NCBI GenBank assembly: GCA_009711615.1
Contig: VENI01000009.1
Coordinates: 124,001 to 188,000 of the forward strand
DNA length: 64,000 nt
Origin: Bacillota bacterium
Lineage (GTDB): Bacteria; Bacillota; Desulfotomaculia; Desulfotomaculales; Desulfohalotomaculaceae
Direction of reading: 5' to 3'
Part shown: positions 1-8,346 of the stretch, in pieces
Layout: each line of letters starts with the position of its first letter
How positions within the stretch are numbered: the stretch's first letter is position 1
Translations under genes and position numbers: made by a program
Notes under the pieces: generated by a model
What the model was told of the DNA's origin: nothing
Databases searched by the model: none
The model's input: the letters and a program-made list of their open reading frames with translations, nothing else

Positions 1-513
1 TATTAACGCCAAATCCCTAGCGGTGGTGTAATGTTCTTCATCGGGCAGGCCATGGGGGTTTGTAAAGTGAGTATTCTTTGCGCCTATTTCTCTTGCTTTT
101 TCATTTAAAGTAAGGCTGAACTGCTCCACGTTACCCGATATGTGTTCTGCAATGGCCACACCAACATCGTTAGCAGAGTTAAGCATTAACGCATAGACCA
201 TGTCTTCCATAGTTAATTGCTCACCTTCTTTCACCCATATGGATGAACCAGGTGTGCCGGCGGCATTATCACTAACAGTGACAACATCATTCAGATTTGA
301 TCTTTCCAATGCTACAATGGCAGTAAGCATTTTAGTTGTGCTAGCTGGATACATGTGCTTGTCAGCATTCTTCTCATACAATACTTGACCATTCTCTGCA
401 TCTATCAATATAGCCGCTTCCCCAACAATAGTTGGCTCTTCAGCTTGTGCTACTTGTATTATTAAAAGTTGAGTTATTAGAATTGTGATTATAATTATGT
501 TTTTTGCTCTCAT
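1..513 (-). CDS. D-alanyl-D-alanine carboxypeptidase, N-terminal part (cut by window edge)
   Basis: Serine-type DD-carboxypeptidase (DacF/PBP5 group) that trims the terminal D-Ala of peptidoglycan peptides outside the membrane. The 171 visible codons start at an ATG whose complement is at 511-513. They begin with a hydrophobic signal peptide ending near a VAQA-E cleavage site. Next come the active-site tetrad S-T-T-K in the context YPASTTKML and the S-A-N motif in LNSANDVG. The KTG motif and C-terminus lie outside the window. No stop is seen, so the gene simply runs off the edge. Family assignment is firm; which paralogue (sporulation dacF or vegetative dacA) cannot be told. Confidence 0.9.
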   Translation of the reverse strand, partial: MRAKNIIIITILITQLLIIQVAQAEEPTIVGEAAILIDAENGQVLYEKNADKHMYPASTTKMLTAIVALERSNLNDVVTVSDNAAGTPGSSIWVKEGEQLTMEDMVYALMLNSANDVGVAIAEHISGNVEQFSLTLNEKAREIGAKNTHFTNPHGLPDEEHYTTARDLALI

Positions 514-590
514 GTTCTTCCCCGTTGTTATTTATTGTTACCATCATTACCCTTTGCAACGATTATAAAATCTTGCAATTTTCGGTTTTT

Positions 591-629
591 ATTCTGACTT
601 TTGATTACTGGTTCCTGACTTCTAAGAAG
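591..629. repeat. degenerate heptamer repeat downstream of feoB
   Basis: Degenerate copies of a heptamer close to TTCTGAC/TCCTGAC. The same family occurs at 7115-7149, 47963-48000, 50194-50220, 51165-51194, 51307-51341, 53900-53917 and 58412-58434, mostly touching a stop codon. This copy starts two bases beyond the feoB stop. Confidence 0.6.
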
Positions 630-631
630 TG

Positions 632-2569
632 TTATCTACTCAGAGATTCCTCCCCGTTCCAGTTAATATACAGTACTAATGCCAGCACCAGTACAGTTAT
701 TCCAGATAGCACAGGCATCACAGAAACCCCGGGCATGATATTAATTAAACTTATTAGCTTTGATACAATCCCGCCCACAACAAAGGCTAAAACAAAAATT
801 GAAAGCCAAATTGCCGCTCCTTGTTTCCAACCCCGTTCTTTAAAGATAATCATTGCAGTGGCTATGCATGGGACAAAAAAAGTAACTGTAATTAATGCTA
901 CAAACTGCTGCACAGGGTTCATTGGGGTAGTAAACAAACCCGCTGTTCCAAATTCCCGACGAATAAAACCCATTATAAACCCGCCAGCCACTTCTTTGGG
1001 CAATCCCAGCAAGTTCACTGTTACCGGAACCAACAGATTCTCGATTGCTTCCAAACCACCAGTGATTTCTAACACACTTAAAAATAGCGCCCCGCCTGCG
1101 AACAACGGCACTGCCTCCTGTACAAAATCGGTAGATTTTATCCATGTCTTTTTTAGTACATTGGAGAGACGGGGTAGCCTAACCGGCGGCAAGTCAATCC
1201 ACAAGCCACTAGGACTGCCTGGCAATAGTCTTGACAATATGATGCCGGTTGAAACCATAATAGTAAAAAGTATTAACCCGTAAGCAAGTGCATAGTAAAA
1301 GCCCAACCCAGCCATCATACTGGTAATTATAGCCATTTGAGCAGAACAAGGAACTGTAAAGGCCAAAATTACAATTGCTATAAACTTCTCCCGGTCAGAA
1401 CCTAACATCCTGGTGCTCATGGTGGCCATAGTAACACAACCAAAACCTAATATCATTGGTATCACTGCCTGGCCGTTAAGGCCCATGCCTAATAGAATTC
1501 GATCCATCAAGACGGCAATTCTGGGCAAATAGCCACTATCCTCAAGAATGGAAAGCACCAGTTGAAACCCCATTACTAACGGTAGCAATAAGCCAAATAA
1601 ATACGTTACCGCCATGGTAAATAGACCATATTTACCAGCTAAAATAGACCAGATAGTACTTTGCTCACTAATAAAACCACTTAACAAATTTCTAATAAAA
1701 GGTTGGTACATTCCACCCATAACTATTTCTTCAGTATAGCCTACTAAAGTTTGAGCCACAACTACACCAATCAGTTGATAGATTAAAAACAAAGTTAATA
1801 ATAACATTGGTATACCCGTTACCGGGTGTAACATTATATGGCCTATTCTACTGGCCATTGATGATTCAACCGTTATTTCCCTCACTACACTTGCAACAAT
1901 ACCGTTAACTCTGTCCCGGCGCAGACGGTAAAATAAATCACGCCTGTTGCCTGGTTTGCAGTTATTTCTATTGGCAGTGTCTAAGTCCCCTTCTGCCACC
2001 AACAATGATTCCCGCTGAGGTAATTTATAATAAGACAAATTTTCCATTATCCCGGGTGTTATATTCCCAACCCTGGCCGCACATAATAATTTTAATAGCT
2101 TTTCCATACCATCTCCATTAACTGCCACAGTTGGTATCACTGGCACACCCAGTTCTTCTTCCAATTTTTCTACATTTATATAAATACCCTGTTCTTCGGC
2201 TTCATCCATTAAGTTTAATGCCACAACAATTTGTAAACCAGCATCTATTAGGTGTTGAGTTAAAAATAAGTCCCTTTCTAAATGGGTAGCATCGACAACA
2301 TTTATCACCATATCTGAACGCAAAACAATATCCCGGGCGAGCCTTTCCTCTTCAGTAAATCCAGAAAGGCCATACGTACCGGGAGTATCACTAAAAACAA
2401 AATTACCGCTGCGCCCGCATATTGCTTCCACAGTGGTACCAGGATAATTGGATACATCTGTATATGTATTAGTGAAATTGTTAAAAATTACCGACTTTCC
2501 CACATTGGGATTACCTACAATTGTTGCATTTATTAGCTTTTCTTTATTATCAACCACTGGTTTGTGCAC
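632..2569 (-). CDS. feoB: ferrous iron transport protein B
   Basis: Inner-membrane Fe(II) uptake transporter with an N-terminal G-protein domain. In 645 residues the G motifs are visible: GNPNVGKS (G1, about residue 19), DTPG (G3), NLMDE (G4). They are followed by the membrane Gate domains from about residue 245 with many hydrophobic spans. Length is at the short end for FeoB. It follows feoA with a 13-bp gap and is presumably cotranscribed from the iron-controlled promoter at 2862-2890. Nothing looks broken. A long opposite-strand frame inside it is a shadow. Confidence 0.97.
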   Translation of the reverse strand: MHKPVVDNKEKLINATIVGNPNVGKSVIFNNFTNTYTDVSNYPGTTVEAICGRSGNFVFSDTPGTYGLSGFTEEERLARDIVLRSDMVINVVDATHLERDLFLTQHLIDAGLQIVVALNLMDEAEEQGIYINVEKLEEELGVPVIPTVAVNGDGMEKLLKLLCAARVGNITPGIMENLSYYKLPQRESLLVAEGDLDTANRNNCKPGNRRDLFYRLRRDRVNGIVASVVREITVESSMASRIGHIMLHPVTGIPMLLLTLFLIYQLIGVVVAQTLVGYTEEIVMGGMYQPFIRNLLSGFISEQSTIWSILAGKYGLFTMAVTYLFGLLLPLVMGFQLVLSILEDSGYLPRIAVLMDRILLGMGLNGQAVIPMILGFGCVTMATMSTRMLGSDREKFIAIVILAFTVPCSAQMAIITSMMAGLGFYYALAYGLILFTIMVSTGIILSRLLPGSPSGLWIDLPPVRLPRLSNVLKKTWIKSTDFVQEAVPLFAGGALFLSVLEITGGLEAIENLLVPVTVNLLGLPKEVAGGFIMGFIRREFGTAGLFTTPMNPVQQFVALITVTFFVPCIATAMIIFKERGWKQGAAIWLSIFVLAFVVGGIVSKLISLINIMPGVSVMPVLSGITVLVLALVLYINWNGEESLSR

Positions 2570-2582
2570 CTCTTTATCTTTT

Positions 2583-2807
2583 TCAGTTCACTAGTTCTAC
2601 ATCAATATTCCTAGCTAAGTTGCGTCCAATGGCTATTTCTTGCTTGGCCCTCCTCACCACCACCGGGCCAGCTGGTACAATTTCTTGACAGGTAATCACT
2701 GAACCCTCAGCAATTCCAAAACGAATTGCTTGAGCCCGCACTAATTCATCCAATATTTTACGTATTATTATCTGCTGTCCTTTTTTAACTTTGTCCAAGG
2801 TCATCAT
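2583..2807 (-). CDS. feoA: ferrous iron transport protein A
   Basis: Small (74 aa) cytoplasmic SH3-like FeoA protein that supports FeoB-dependent Fe(II) uptake. The order feoA-feoB is the usual one. An AGGAGG-type ribosome site lies just upstream of the ATG. The chain shows the typical Leu/Gly-containing strands and ends with RNLARNIDVELVN. FeoA proteins are normally about 75-80 aa, so it is full length. Transcription is probably iron-repressed through the palindromes at 2822-2854. Confidence 0.93.
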   Translation of the reverse strand: MMTLDKVKKGQQIIIRKILDELVRAQAIRFGIAEGSVITCQEIVPAGPVVVRRAKQEIAIGRNLARNIDVELVN

Positions 2808-2821
2808 TTGTCCTCCTGATG

Positions 2822-2854
2822 ATAATGAAATTCATTATGGAGAGAATCGTTCTC
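2822..2854. promoter_or_regulatory. two iron-box (Fur-type) palindromes in front of feoAB
   Basis: 2822-2838 is a perfect 8-1-8 inverted repeat (ATAATGAA-A-TTCATTAT). 2842-2854 is GAGAA-TCG-TTCTC, which on the coding strand reads like a Fur-box variant. Both lie just downstream of the -10 box, where a repressor would block transcription. Binding by Fur is inferred from motif and gene function; a DtxR-type repressor is possible. Confidence 0.65.
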
Positions 2855-2861
2855 AATATCA

Positions 2862-2890
2862 ATTATATCTCTACGCAAACATTTTTTCAA
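2862..2890 (-). promoter_or_regulatory. sigma-A promoter of feoAB
   Basis: On the minus strand TTGAAA (complement of 2885-2890) and TATAAT (complement of 2862-2867) are separated by exactly 17 bp. Predicted start of transcription is near 2855, inside the second palindrome. Confidence 0.75.
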
Positions 2891-2895
2891 TAATT

Positions 2896-2916
2896 AATTG
2901 ATAATGTTAATCAATT
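2896..2916. promoter_or_regulatory. inverted repeat between feoA and the divergent micropeptide
   Basis: AATTGAT and ATCAATT arms separated by 7 bp, giving a core TTGATAATGTTAATCAA that resembles an iron box. It lies upstream of the feo -35 element and about 60 bp before the divergent small ORF, so it could serve both sides. Confidence 0.4.
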
Positions 2917-2978
2917 TACATTGGCGTTATGTTTATTGTTAATAATAAAGTAACTATACTATAAAGGAGGTCTTAAAA

Positions 2979-3116
2979 ATGAATATTGATACTAAAGGAA
3001 TGGAAGTGGCCAAATTGAACGATCAACAGTTGAATGACCTTTTGCAGGTTGAAAAGACTATAAATAAAAATGCACCTCAGGAGGTATATATACTGGCTGT
3101 AACCAGACACGATTAA
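2979..3116 (+). CDS. 45-residue hypothetical protein divergent from feoAB
   Basis: An ATG preceded at 8 nt by a near-perfect ribosome binding site (AAAGGAGG, 2963-2970) opens a 45-codon frame with a normal stop. The frame is followed by a hairpin terminator at 3135-3158. The peptide begins MNIDTKGMEV and ends with YILAVTRHD; it is mixed charged and hydrophobic, with no membrane span or cysteines. I do not recognise the family. Its strong translation signals, own terminator and position opposite an iron-regulated operon argue that it is real and may be metal-responsive. It is too short for usual ORF callers. Confidence 0.6.
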   Translation: MNIDTKGMEVAKLNDQQLNDLLQVEKTINKNAPQEVYILAVTRHD

Positions 3117-3134
3117 TAATTATAATTTTTATAA

Positions 3135-3158
3135 AAGCCTGGCTATATTGCCAGGCTT
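3135..3158 (+). terminator. hairpin terminator after the 45-aa ORF
   Basis: AAGCCTGG / CCAGGCTT, 8-bp stem with an 8-nt loop, 18 bp after the stop codon. The following T-rich stretch is interrupted, so efficiency may be moderate. Confidence 0.6.
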
Positions 3159-3257
3159 ATGAATATTATTTAATATATTAGTTCAAAGGGATTTGCTTAA
3201 ATGCGTCGAATGATTAGCTAAATTAAAAATAATGTTAAATATTACTGGGGGATGCTT

Positions 3258-4448
3258 TTGCAAGTCTTTAAATTAAACATGACCGTTAGGGAATGGGGCC
3301 TTCTAGTAGTACTCTTTCTTGTTGAGTTCACAAGAGGTGCCTTGTTCTTAACTTTTTTACCAATTTACTCTGTCAAATTTCTAGGTATATCTACCGCTGC
3401 AGTTGGCATGTCAGTATCTGCACATTATTTAGTGGAAACGCTATTTAAAGGTACAGCAGGGCTTTTCTTTGACCGACACGGGCGCATAATTATATTAATT
3501 GGTTTAACGACTTCCTTTGTTGGCATTATCGGTTTAGCATACGCTAAAAACTCAATATTGCAGTTTGCGGCTGCAGCAATATTAGGGTTTGGGGTCTCTC
3601 CGTTGTGGCTGGCAGTTATAAGCTTGGTAGCTCCAGTTGAAATGCCTAACCGGGCGTCACGCATGGGGGCCATTTTTGCTTTTTGGCTTGGGGGTATGGG
3701 GTCAGGTCCTGTCCTAATAAATTTTTTCATTTCACGAAGTTACCACTCGGCTGCAGCCTTATTAATATCACTATTTGGAATAGCCGTTATTTTAGCTTAT
3801 TTTGCTTTTCCTAATCAAGCTAATAGTTATGGTTCAGACGTTAATTCAGGTCTTTGGCAGGAGTTAAAACGATTGGCTAACTTGTCAACAGTTACCCGGG
3901 TCCTTCTTCCAGGGATGTTTTTACAAACATTGGCTGCCAGTCTGCTTCTACCTATTCTTCCATTATATGCCGATAATGTACTGGGGCTTAACCATAGTCA
4001 GTATGCTATTTTATTGATTTGTGGTGGTGCAGGAACACTTCTGTTCTTGATACCCATGGGGAAGCTGGTGGATCGATTGCCTCTCAAATTACTTTTGGTC
4101 ACAGGTTTTGGGTTAAGTGCATTATTACTTTTTACTTTTACATTAAGTAACAATCTACTTTATGTTTATTCGCTGGCAGCGTTGGTTGGTACAGCTTATG
4201 CTATTGTACTACCAGCTTGGAATGCTCTTTTGGCTAAGGTTATCTCTGTAGAAATGCAGGCGACCGGATGGGGTATTTTCGGCACTATAGAAGGGTTAGG
4301 CATTGCAACGGGCCCTGCTTTAGGGGGTGTGATTGCGGAATTATTAGGTCCTGTTGGAACTATTTACTGTAGTTCTTTTGTTTTATCGATAATGGCTTTG
4401 TTTTATATCATGTATCCTATTAATATTACCTTAAAGGGGGAGGGGTAG
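3258..4448 (+). CDS. MFS transporter
   Basis: About 396-residue membrane protein with 12 hydrophobic segments and a loop 2-3 basic motif (FDRHGR, then a second DRLPLK in the C-terminal half), typical of the major facilitator superfamily. The substrate is unknown. The start is uncertain. An ATG at 3252 abuts the G-rich site, while a TTG at 3258 and an ATG at 3279 have better spacing; I use the TTG. It ends one base before the polysaccharide deacetylase frame, so the two are cotranscribed and may act on the same envelope compound, for example lipid or glycan export. Confidence 0.8.
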   Translation: MQVFKLNMTVREWGLLVVLFLVEFTRGALFLTFLPIYSVKFLGISTAAVGMSVSAHYLVETLFKGTAGLFFDRHGRIIILIGLTTSFVGIIGLAYAKNSILQFAAAAILGFGVSPLWLAVISLVAPVEMPNRASRMGAIFAFWLGGMGSGPVLINFFISRSYHSAAALLISLFGIAVILAYFAFPNQANSYGSDVNSGLWQELKRLANLSTVTRVLLPGMFLQTLAASLLLPILPLYADNVLGLNHSQYAILLICGGAGTLLFLIPMGKLVDRLPLKLLLVTGFGLSALLLFTFTLSNNLLYVYSLAALVGTAYAIVLPAWNALLAKVISVEMQATGWGIFGTIEGLGIATGPALGGVIAELLGPVGTIYCSSFVLSIMALFYIMYPINITLKGEG

Positions 4449-4449
4449 T

Positions 4450-5754
4450 TTGCCAGTAGAATACATTGTTGGTGGAATACTCTCCGCATTATTCATTTAT
4501 ACAATTTTACCCACTATACTAATTAGGCTTTTTAGTATCGGAGGAATACAAACAGGTCCCCGTGGACACAGGGAGGTTTATCTCACCTTTGATGATGGTC
4601 CTGACCCAGTGCACACTCCTCAGGTGCTGGATATTCTAAAACAGCACAATATTAAGGCCACATTTTTTGTTACAGGTGTTAACGCCTTAAAAAACATTAA
4701 TATTATAAAGACTTTTGTTCATGAAGGACATAACATCGGTATCCACGGCATGAATCACAGTTTTTCTTGGTTTGCAAGCCCTACCGCCACTGTAAAAAAT
4801 ATTAAATCTGCTGCTGATACTATACATAATGCTACCGGGAAGGCAACTGTTTTATTCAGGGCACCTTGGGGCTTATATAATTTAGTTAATTATTTTTCTT
4901 TTATAATTACTGGTCATCATTCCGTATTATGGAGTTTCATGAGTTGGGACTGGACAAAAAATTGCAATGAACAACGTATTACCAATTGTATTAGAAGTAA
5001 ACTAAAAAACGGTGCCATTATTGTACTCCATGATAGTGCAGGACCGGTGTGCAGCAACTCCGCTGCTCCAAAACAAATGATTAAAGCTCTCCCTAAAATC
5101 ATTAAAGAAATTTATGATCAGGGCTACAAAATCGGGGACCCTGTAAAACTAGAAACATGGTCACAATTGGGGTGGTATAAACGCGCCACCGTAGGATTAT
5201 GGAGTTTGTGGGAACGGTTCTTTGCCTATGCAGCAGGAGTTAAGCCGTTAACTGAGGCAGTAGACTCTGCTTTCAGCTTAGCAGTTCGCAAATACCGTGG
5301 AAAACCACTTAACCTTCCCGACGGAACATTAATTAAACCTGGTGACCTTATGGGTGAACTGCATTTTGACAACAATCTTCTTTTAAATATTACTTCACAG
5401 GCCCGCGCCCCAGAAAGGGTGGCCACAGCACTGTTGCGCAATGTTCGGAAATCACTGCCACAGGTAGCCGATGCCCTGAGGAGTGATCCACGATATAATC
5501 AAGTTAAAGCCGTCTATGGCGTTACTATTATTCATCGGGGTGCAAAGTTTTTAGGTTTTAACATTTTTGAAATTTACCCTCATCTGTTAAGAGTTATAAC
5601 TACTTGGTATCAACGATGGTTGCTTATTGTTTTTCATCCCAACGGTTTTTCTCACCTTATCAAGCATCGGTCAAAAATGGTACCCAAGATGCTAGTTATG
5701 AGCAAGGATCAACTGGTACAACGATACAGTACCTTAGATCATAACGCAAGTTGA
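4450..5754 (+). CDS. polysaccharide deacetylase (NodB domain) with C-terminal extension
   Basis: Carbohydrate esterase 4 type deacetylase, probably anchored by one N-terminal membrane segment (residues about 5-25). The NodB motifs are clear: TFDDGPD (motif 1, metal Asp), HGMNHS (motif 2, metal His pair), RAPWG (motif 3) and an IIVLHDS-type motif near residue 195. The NodB domain ends near residue 220. The remaining 200 residues form a second region that I only tentatively relate to the YkoP-like domain found fused to such deacetylases. Start is TTG with GGGGAGG upstream. It is coupled to the MFS gene. Likely substrates are peptidoglycan or exopolysaccharide N-acetyl groups. Confidence 0.85.
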   Translation: MPVEYIVGGILSALFIYTILPTILIRLFSIGGIQTGPRGHREVYLTFDDGPDPVHTPQVLDILKQHNIKATFFVTGVNALKNINIIKTFVHEGHNIGIHGMNHSFSWFASPTATVKNIKSAADTIHNATGKATVLFRAPWGLYNLVNYFSFIITGHHSVLWSFMSWDWTKNCNEQRITNCIRSKLKNGAIIVLHDSAGPVCSNSAAPKQMIKALPKIIKEIYDQGYKIGDPVKLETWSQLGWYKRATVGLWSLWERFFAYAAGVKPLTEAVDSAFSLAVRKYRGKPLNLPDGTLIKPGDLMGELHFDNNLLLNITSQARAPERVATALLRNVRKSLPQVADALRSDPRYNQVKAVYGVTIIHRGAKFLGFNIFEIYPHLLRVITTWYQRWLLIVFHPNGFSHLIKHRSKMVPKMLVMSKDQLVQRYSTLDHNAS

Positions 5755-5774
5755 TAAACATTTTTACTTTTTTC

Positions 5775-7031
5775 TCAACGCTCTACTTTAGGCAAAACCA
5801 GCCCTGCATATGGTATAACCCAGGCCCGGTATTCCGGGCCATGTTTTTTTTCTACATACCGAAGGGCGCTATTTATATTTGGCTGATAAACCATAAATAA
5901 ATTTTTAACTTCTTTCTCTGTTAAATCTGAAACTAATACAACCTCATGCCTCTTTACTATATCTGCCACAACACTGCCTTTGTGACCTCCCAGGACAAAC
6001 TTGTTGTTAATTCTTTCAATTAAATCCTCCGGCCTAAAGGCATCTTTTAGCCACTGACAAAAAATATCATCGCCATATCCATCTTGACAACGGGCTACAA
6101 CAACTATAGTACCTCTCTTCTCTGTAAGTTTAGAAGCATTAGTTATTGATTTTATTGATTGATATACATTAAGATCCCGGGGATATCCACCACAGCTAAT
6201 AATTGTTACCGGGCATTTATATGGAACGCTAACGGAACTGATTTGCTGACAGTGCTTAACACCTTCTTGCCATGCATTTTCCACATCACCGGCAACTGCA
6301 ACCATGACCTGATTATTCTCATTGCATACTACATTTAGAATATATTCTAAACCAGCCAGTTTAGCTGCTTCATCCATCTGTCGCCGCACTGGGTTGTTCA
6401 ACCATTTACCTTCCGCTGCTCGGGGATCATTCATCATACTATGGTTAGCTGTTATTGCTGCCCGTCCGCTAATTCCAGGTAGAATTGCCTTAGACCCACC
6501 GGAGTATCCTGCCAGTTTATGAGGAATAATTGAGCCTAGCGCAATTTTCAAATTAGCCTTTGCTGCCATTGTGTTAATTAATAATTCCGTACCATCAGTT
6601 AATCTACCTATCGATGTTAATTCATCATCACAATTGTGATTGATAACTTGGTATTCTCTTATAATATCTTCTCCTAGGGCCAATTTAGTTTCTTCACAGC
6701 TATTTGCACGATGGCATCCAGTTCCGATAATAATAGTTATCTGTTGAGACTTAATTCCTGCTAAGTGTAATTCATTTAAAACCGGAGGTAGCATTAGTTT
6801 ATAGGGGATCGGCCTTGTAGCATCACTAATAATTATCGCTACGCTGTCTGGTTTTTTTCTTTCGACGATTTTGTATAACGGTTCGCTAGAAATTGGTGCT
6901 GACATAGCCTGGGCAATTATTTCTTCTGCTTTTTTGTTTATTTTACTTTGTGGGTATAATACCCCAGCCACATTTTCGTCTTTTAAGCTGAATTCTATGT
7001 TTTTATTGCCATATCTTAATTTAATATTCAT
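5775..7031 (-). CDS. LarA-family protein (nickel-pincer lactate racemase-like)
   Basis: About 418 residues with hallmarks of LarA: SDATRPIP near the N-terminal domain, GTGCHR, then PHKLAGYSGGSK and an NHSMMNDP segment. These supply the His/His/Lys/His set known to bind the nickel-pincer nucleotide and act on the 2-hydroxyacid. LarB, LarC and LarE, which build the cofactor, are not in the window. The true substrate may be another alpha-hydroxy acid; many LarA homologues are not lactate racemases. Start: ATG at 7031 is chosen; a GTG at 7052 is in frame but lies 10 nt from the terminator hairpin of the preceding gene. Neither has a good ribosome site. Confidence 0.85.
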   Translation of the reverse strand: MNIKLRYGNKNIEFSLKDENVAGVLYPQSKINKKAEEIIAQAMSAPISSEPLYKIVERKKPDSVAIIISDATRPIPYKLMLPPVLNELHLAGIKSQQITIIIGTGCHRANSCEETKLALGEDIIREYQVINHNCDDELTSIGRLTDGTELLINTMAAKANLKIALGSIIPHKLAGYSGGSKAILPGISGRAAITANHSMMNDPRAAEGKWLNNPVRRQMDEAAKLAGLEYILNVVCNENNQVMVAVAGDVENAWQEGVKHCQQISSVSVPYKCPVTIISCGGYPRDLNVYQSIKSITNASKLTEKRGTIVVVARCQDGYGDDIFCQWLKDAFRPEDLIERINNKFVLGGHKGSVVADIVKRHEVVLVSDLTEKEVKNLFMVYQPNINSALRYVEKKHGPEYRAWVIPYAGLVLPKVER

Positions 7032-7061
7032 GTATATATTTTTCCCGGACACATTAATAAT

Positions 7062-7092
7062 AAAACACCGTCATCTATAATGACGGTGTTTT
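7062..7092 (-). terminator. terminator of htrA
   Basis: 13-bp perfect stem (7062-7074 with 7080-7092), 5-nt loop, followed on the minus strand by TTTTATTATT. It lies between htrA and the LarA-like gene. Confidence 0.85.
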
Positions 7093-7114
7093 ACTATCTT
7101 ATTACTATTCTCTC

Positions 7115-7149
7115 ATTCTGAATTCTGTCTCCTGACTTCTGACTCCTAA
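7115..7149. repeat. heptamer repeat cluster downstream of htrA
   Basis: Five tandem degenerate heptamers of the form TTCTGAA/TTCTGTC/TCCTGAC/TTCTGAC/TCCTAAG, ending about 10 bp from the htrA stop codon. Same family as at 591-629 and elsewhere. Confidence 0.75.
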
Positions 7150-7158
7150 GTAGTTACA

Positions 7159-8301
7159 TTAACTTTGGGGTCTCTCTGTAACTGTAATATAAAGCTCTAT
7201 TTTTTGTCCTTCTCTAATTGAGCCCACTTCCAATGTGCCACCAACTTTTTTGTCACGAACAGTTTCAATCAGTTCATCTGTATTACTTATTTCTTTACCA
7301 TCAAGGCTCGTAATGACATCTCCCTGTTTCACACCTGCTTTATCAGCAGGACTACCAGGAACCACCCCTACAACCACTACACCCTTATCTTGTTTAACAT
7401 CTAAGTATTCGGCAATTTCAGGGGTTAAATCTTGAATTTGTACACCCATCCACGGGCGCACAACTCGCCCTTTTTCAATCAACTCATCCAAAACTTCTTT
7501 CACTGTGCTGGTGGGAATGGCAAATCCAATACCCTGGGCCTGAGCATTAACAGCAGTATTAATTCCCACCACTTCACCCTTAAGGTTAAGCAGTGGACCG
7601 CCGCTGTTACCAGGATTAATAGAAGCATCAGTTTGCAACAGGTGTTTATAATGTCGGTCTTGTACAGTAACTGGTCTCTCTTTGGCACTAATAACCCCTA
7701 CAGTTACGGTTTCCTCCAAACCATATGGACTGCCAATGGCTATCACCCAGTTACCCACTTTAATGTTTTCGGAACTACCCATTTCCAACGTAGGTAAATC
7801 TTCAGAAGCATTTATCTTCAATACTGCCAAGTCTAGGTCAAAATCTGCCCCTACCACCTTGGCCGGTATAGGTTCCTCTTTTCCTTTAATACGAACGTAT
7901 ATCTCTTCGGCTCCACCTATCACGTGTTCATTTGTTAGTATATAACCGTCTTTAGAAGTAATGAAACCTGATCCCAAACCGGTTTGTTGACGTTGCTGCG
8001 GTTCCAGTCTATCACCAAAAAACTGCCTAAAAAAAGGGTCATTCATAAACGGATCATTAACTTCTTCTACTGCCACTGTTTCAATTTTCACCACTGCAGG
8101 GCTTACTTTTTTTACAATATTGGCAATTGTATCTGGGCCTACTCCCGGAAGGGACATACCTGTCTGATTTGTTTCTTCGATATTTTTTTGTTCAGGTTGC
8201 TTGTTACCCTGATCATTGTTTTCAGCACATCCTAAACTGATCAGCATAACTGTAACCATTAATAAAGAAATAAAAATAGTACTTTTTTTGCTAATCTTCA
8301 C
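7159..8301 (-). CDS. HtrA/DegP-like serine protease, predicted lipoprotein
   Basis: Envelope quality-control protease of 380 aa. It has a lipoprotein signal with Cys25 in LISLGC, unlike the membrane-anchored HtrA of Bacillus. The chymotrypsin-fold domain carries the catalytic triad His126 (TNEHV), Asp157 (LDLAVLKI) and Ser233 (GNSGGPL). One PDZ domain follows (about residues 280-370, with the GVVVVGVVPGSPA segment). It is single-gene with its own terminator. No CssRS-type regulator is nearby. All catalytic residues are present. Confidence 0.95.
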   Translation of the reverse strand: MKISKKSTIFISLLMVTVMLISLGCAENNDQGNKQPEQKNIEETNQTGMSLPGVGPDTIANIVKKVSPAVVKIETVAVEEVNDPFMNDPFFRQFFGDRLEPQQRQQTGLGSGFITSKDGYILTNEHVIGGAEEIYVRIKGKEEPIPAKVVGADFDLDLAVLKINASEDLPTLEMGSSENIKVGNWVIAIGSPYGLEETVTVGVISAKERPVTVQDRHYKHLLQTDASINPGNSGGPLLNLKGEVVGINTAVNAQAQGIGFAIPTSTVKEVLDELIEKGRVVRPWMGVQIQDLTPEIAEYLDVKQDKGVVVVGVVPGSPADKAGVKQGDVITSLDGKEISNTDELIETVRDKKVGGTLEVGSIREGQKIELYITVTERPQS

Positions 8302-8346
8302 TTTATAACTCCTCCCACAAGTTTAGTATGTCTTTTACTTGATAGA

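Noticed and set aside
504-1283. 259-codon plus-strand frame opposite feoB
   Set aside because: It is antisense to a clear FeoB coding sequence, has no ribosome site and its composition is that of a shadow frame.
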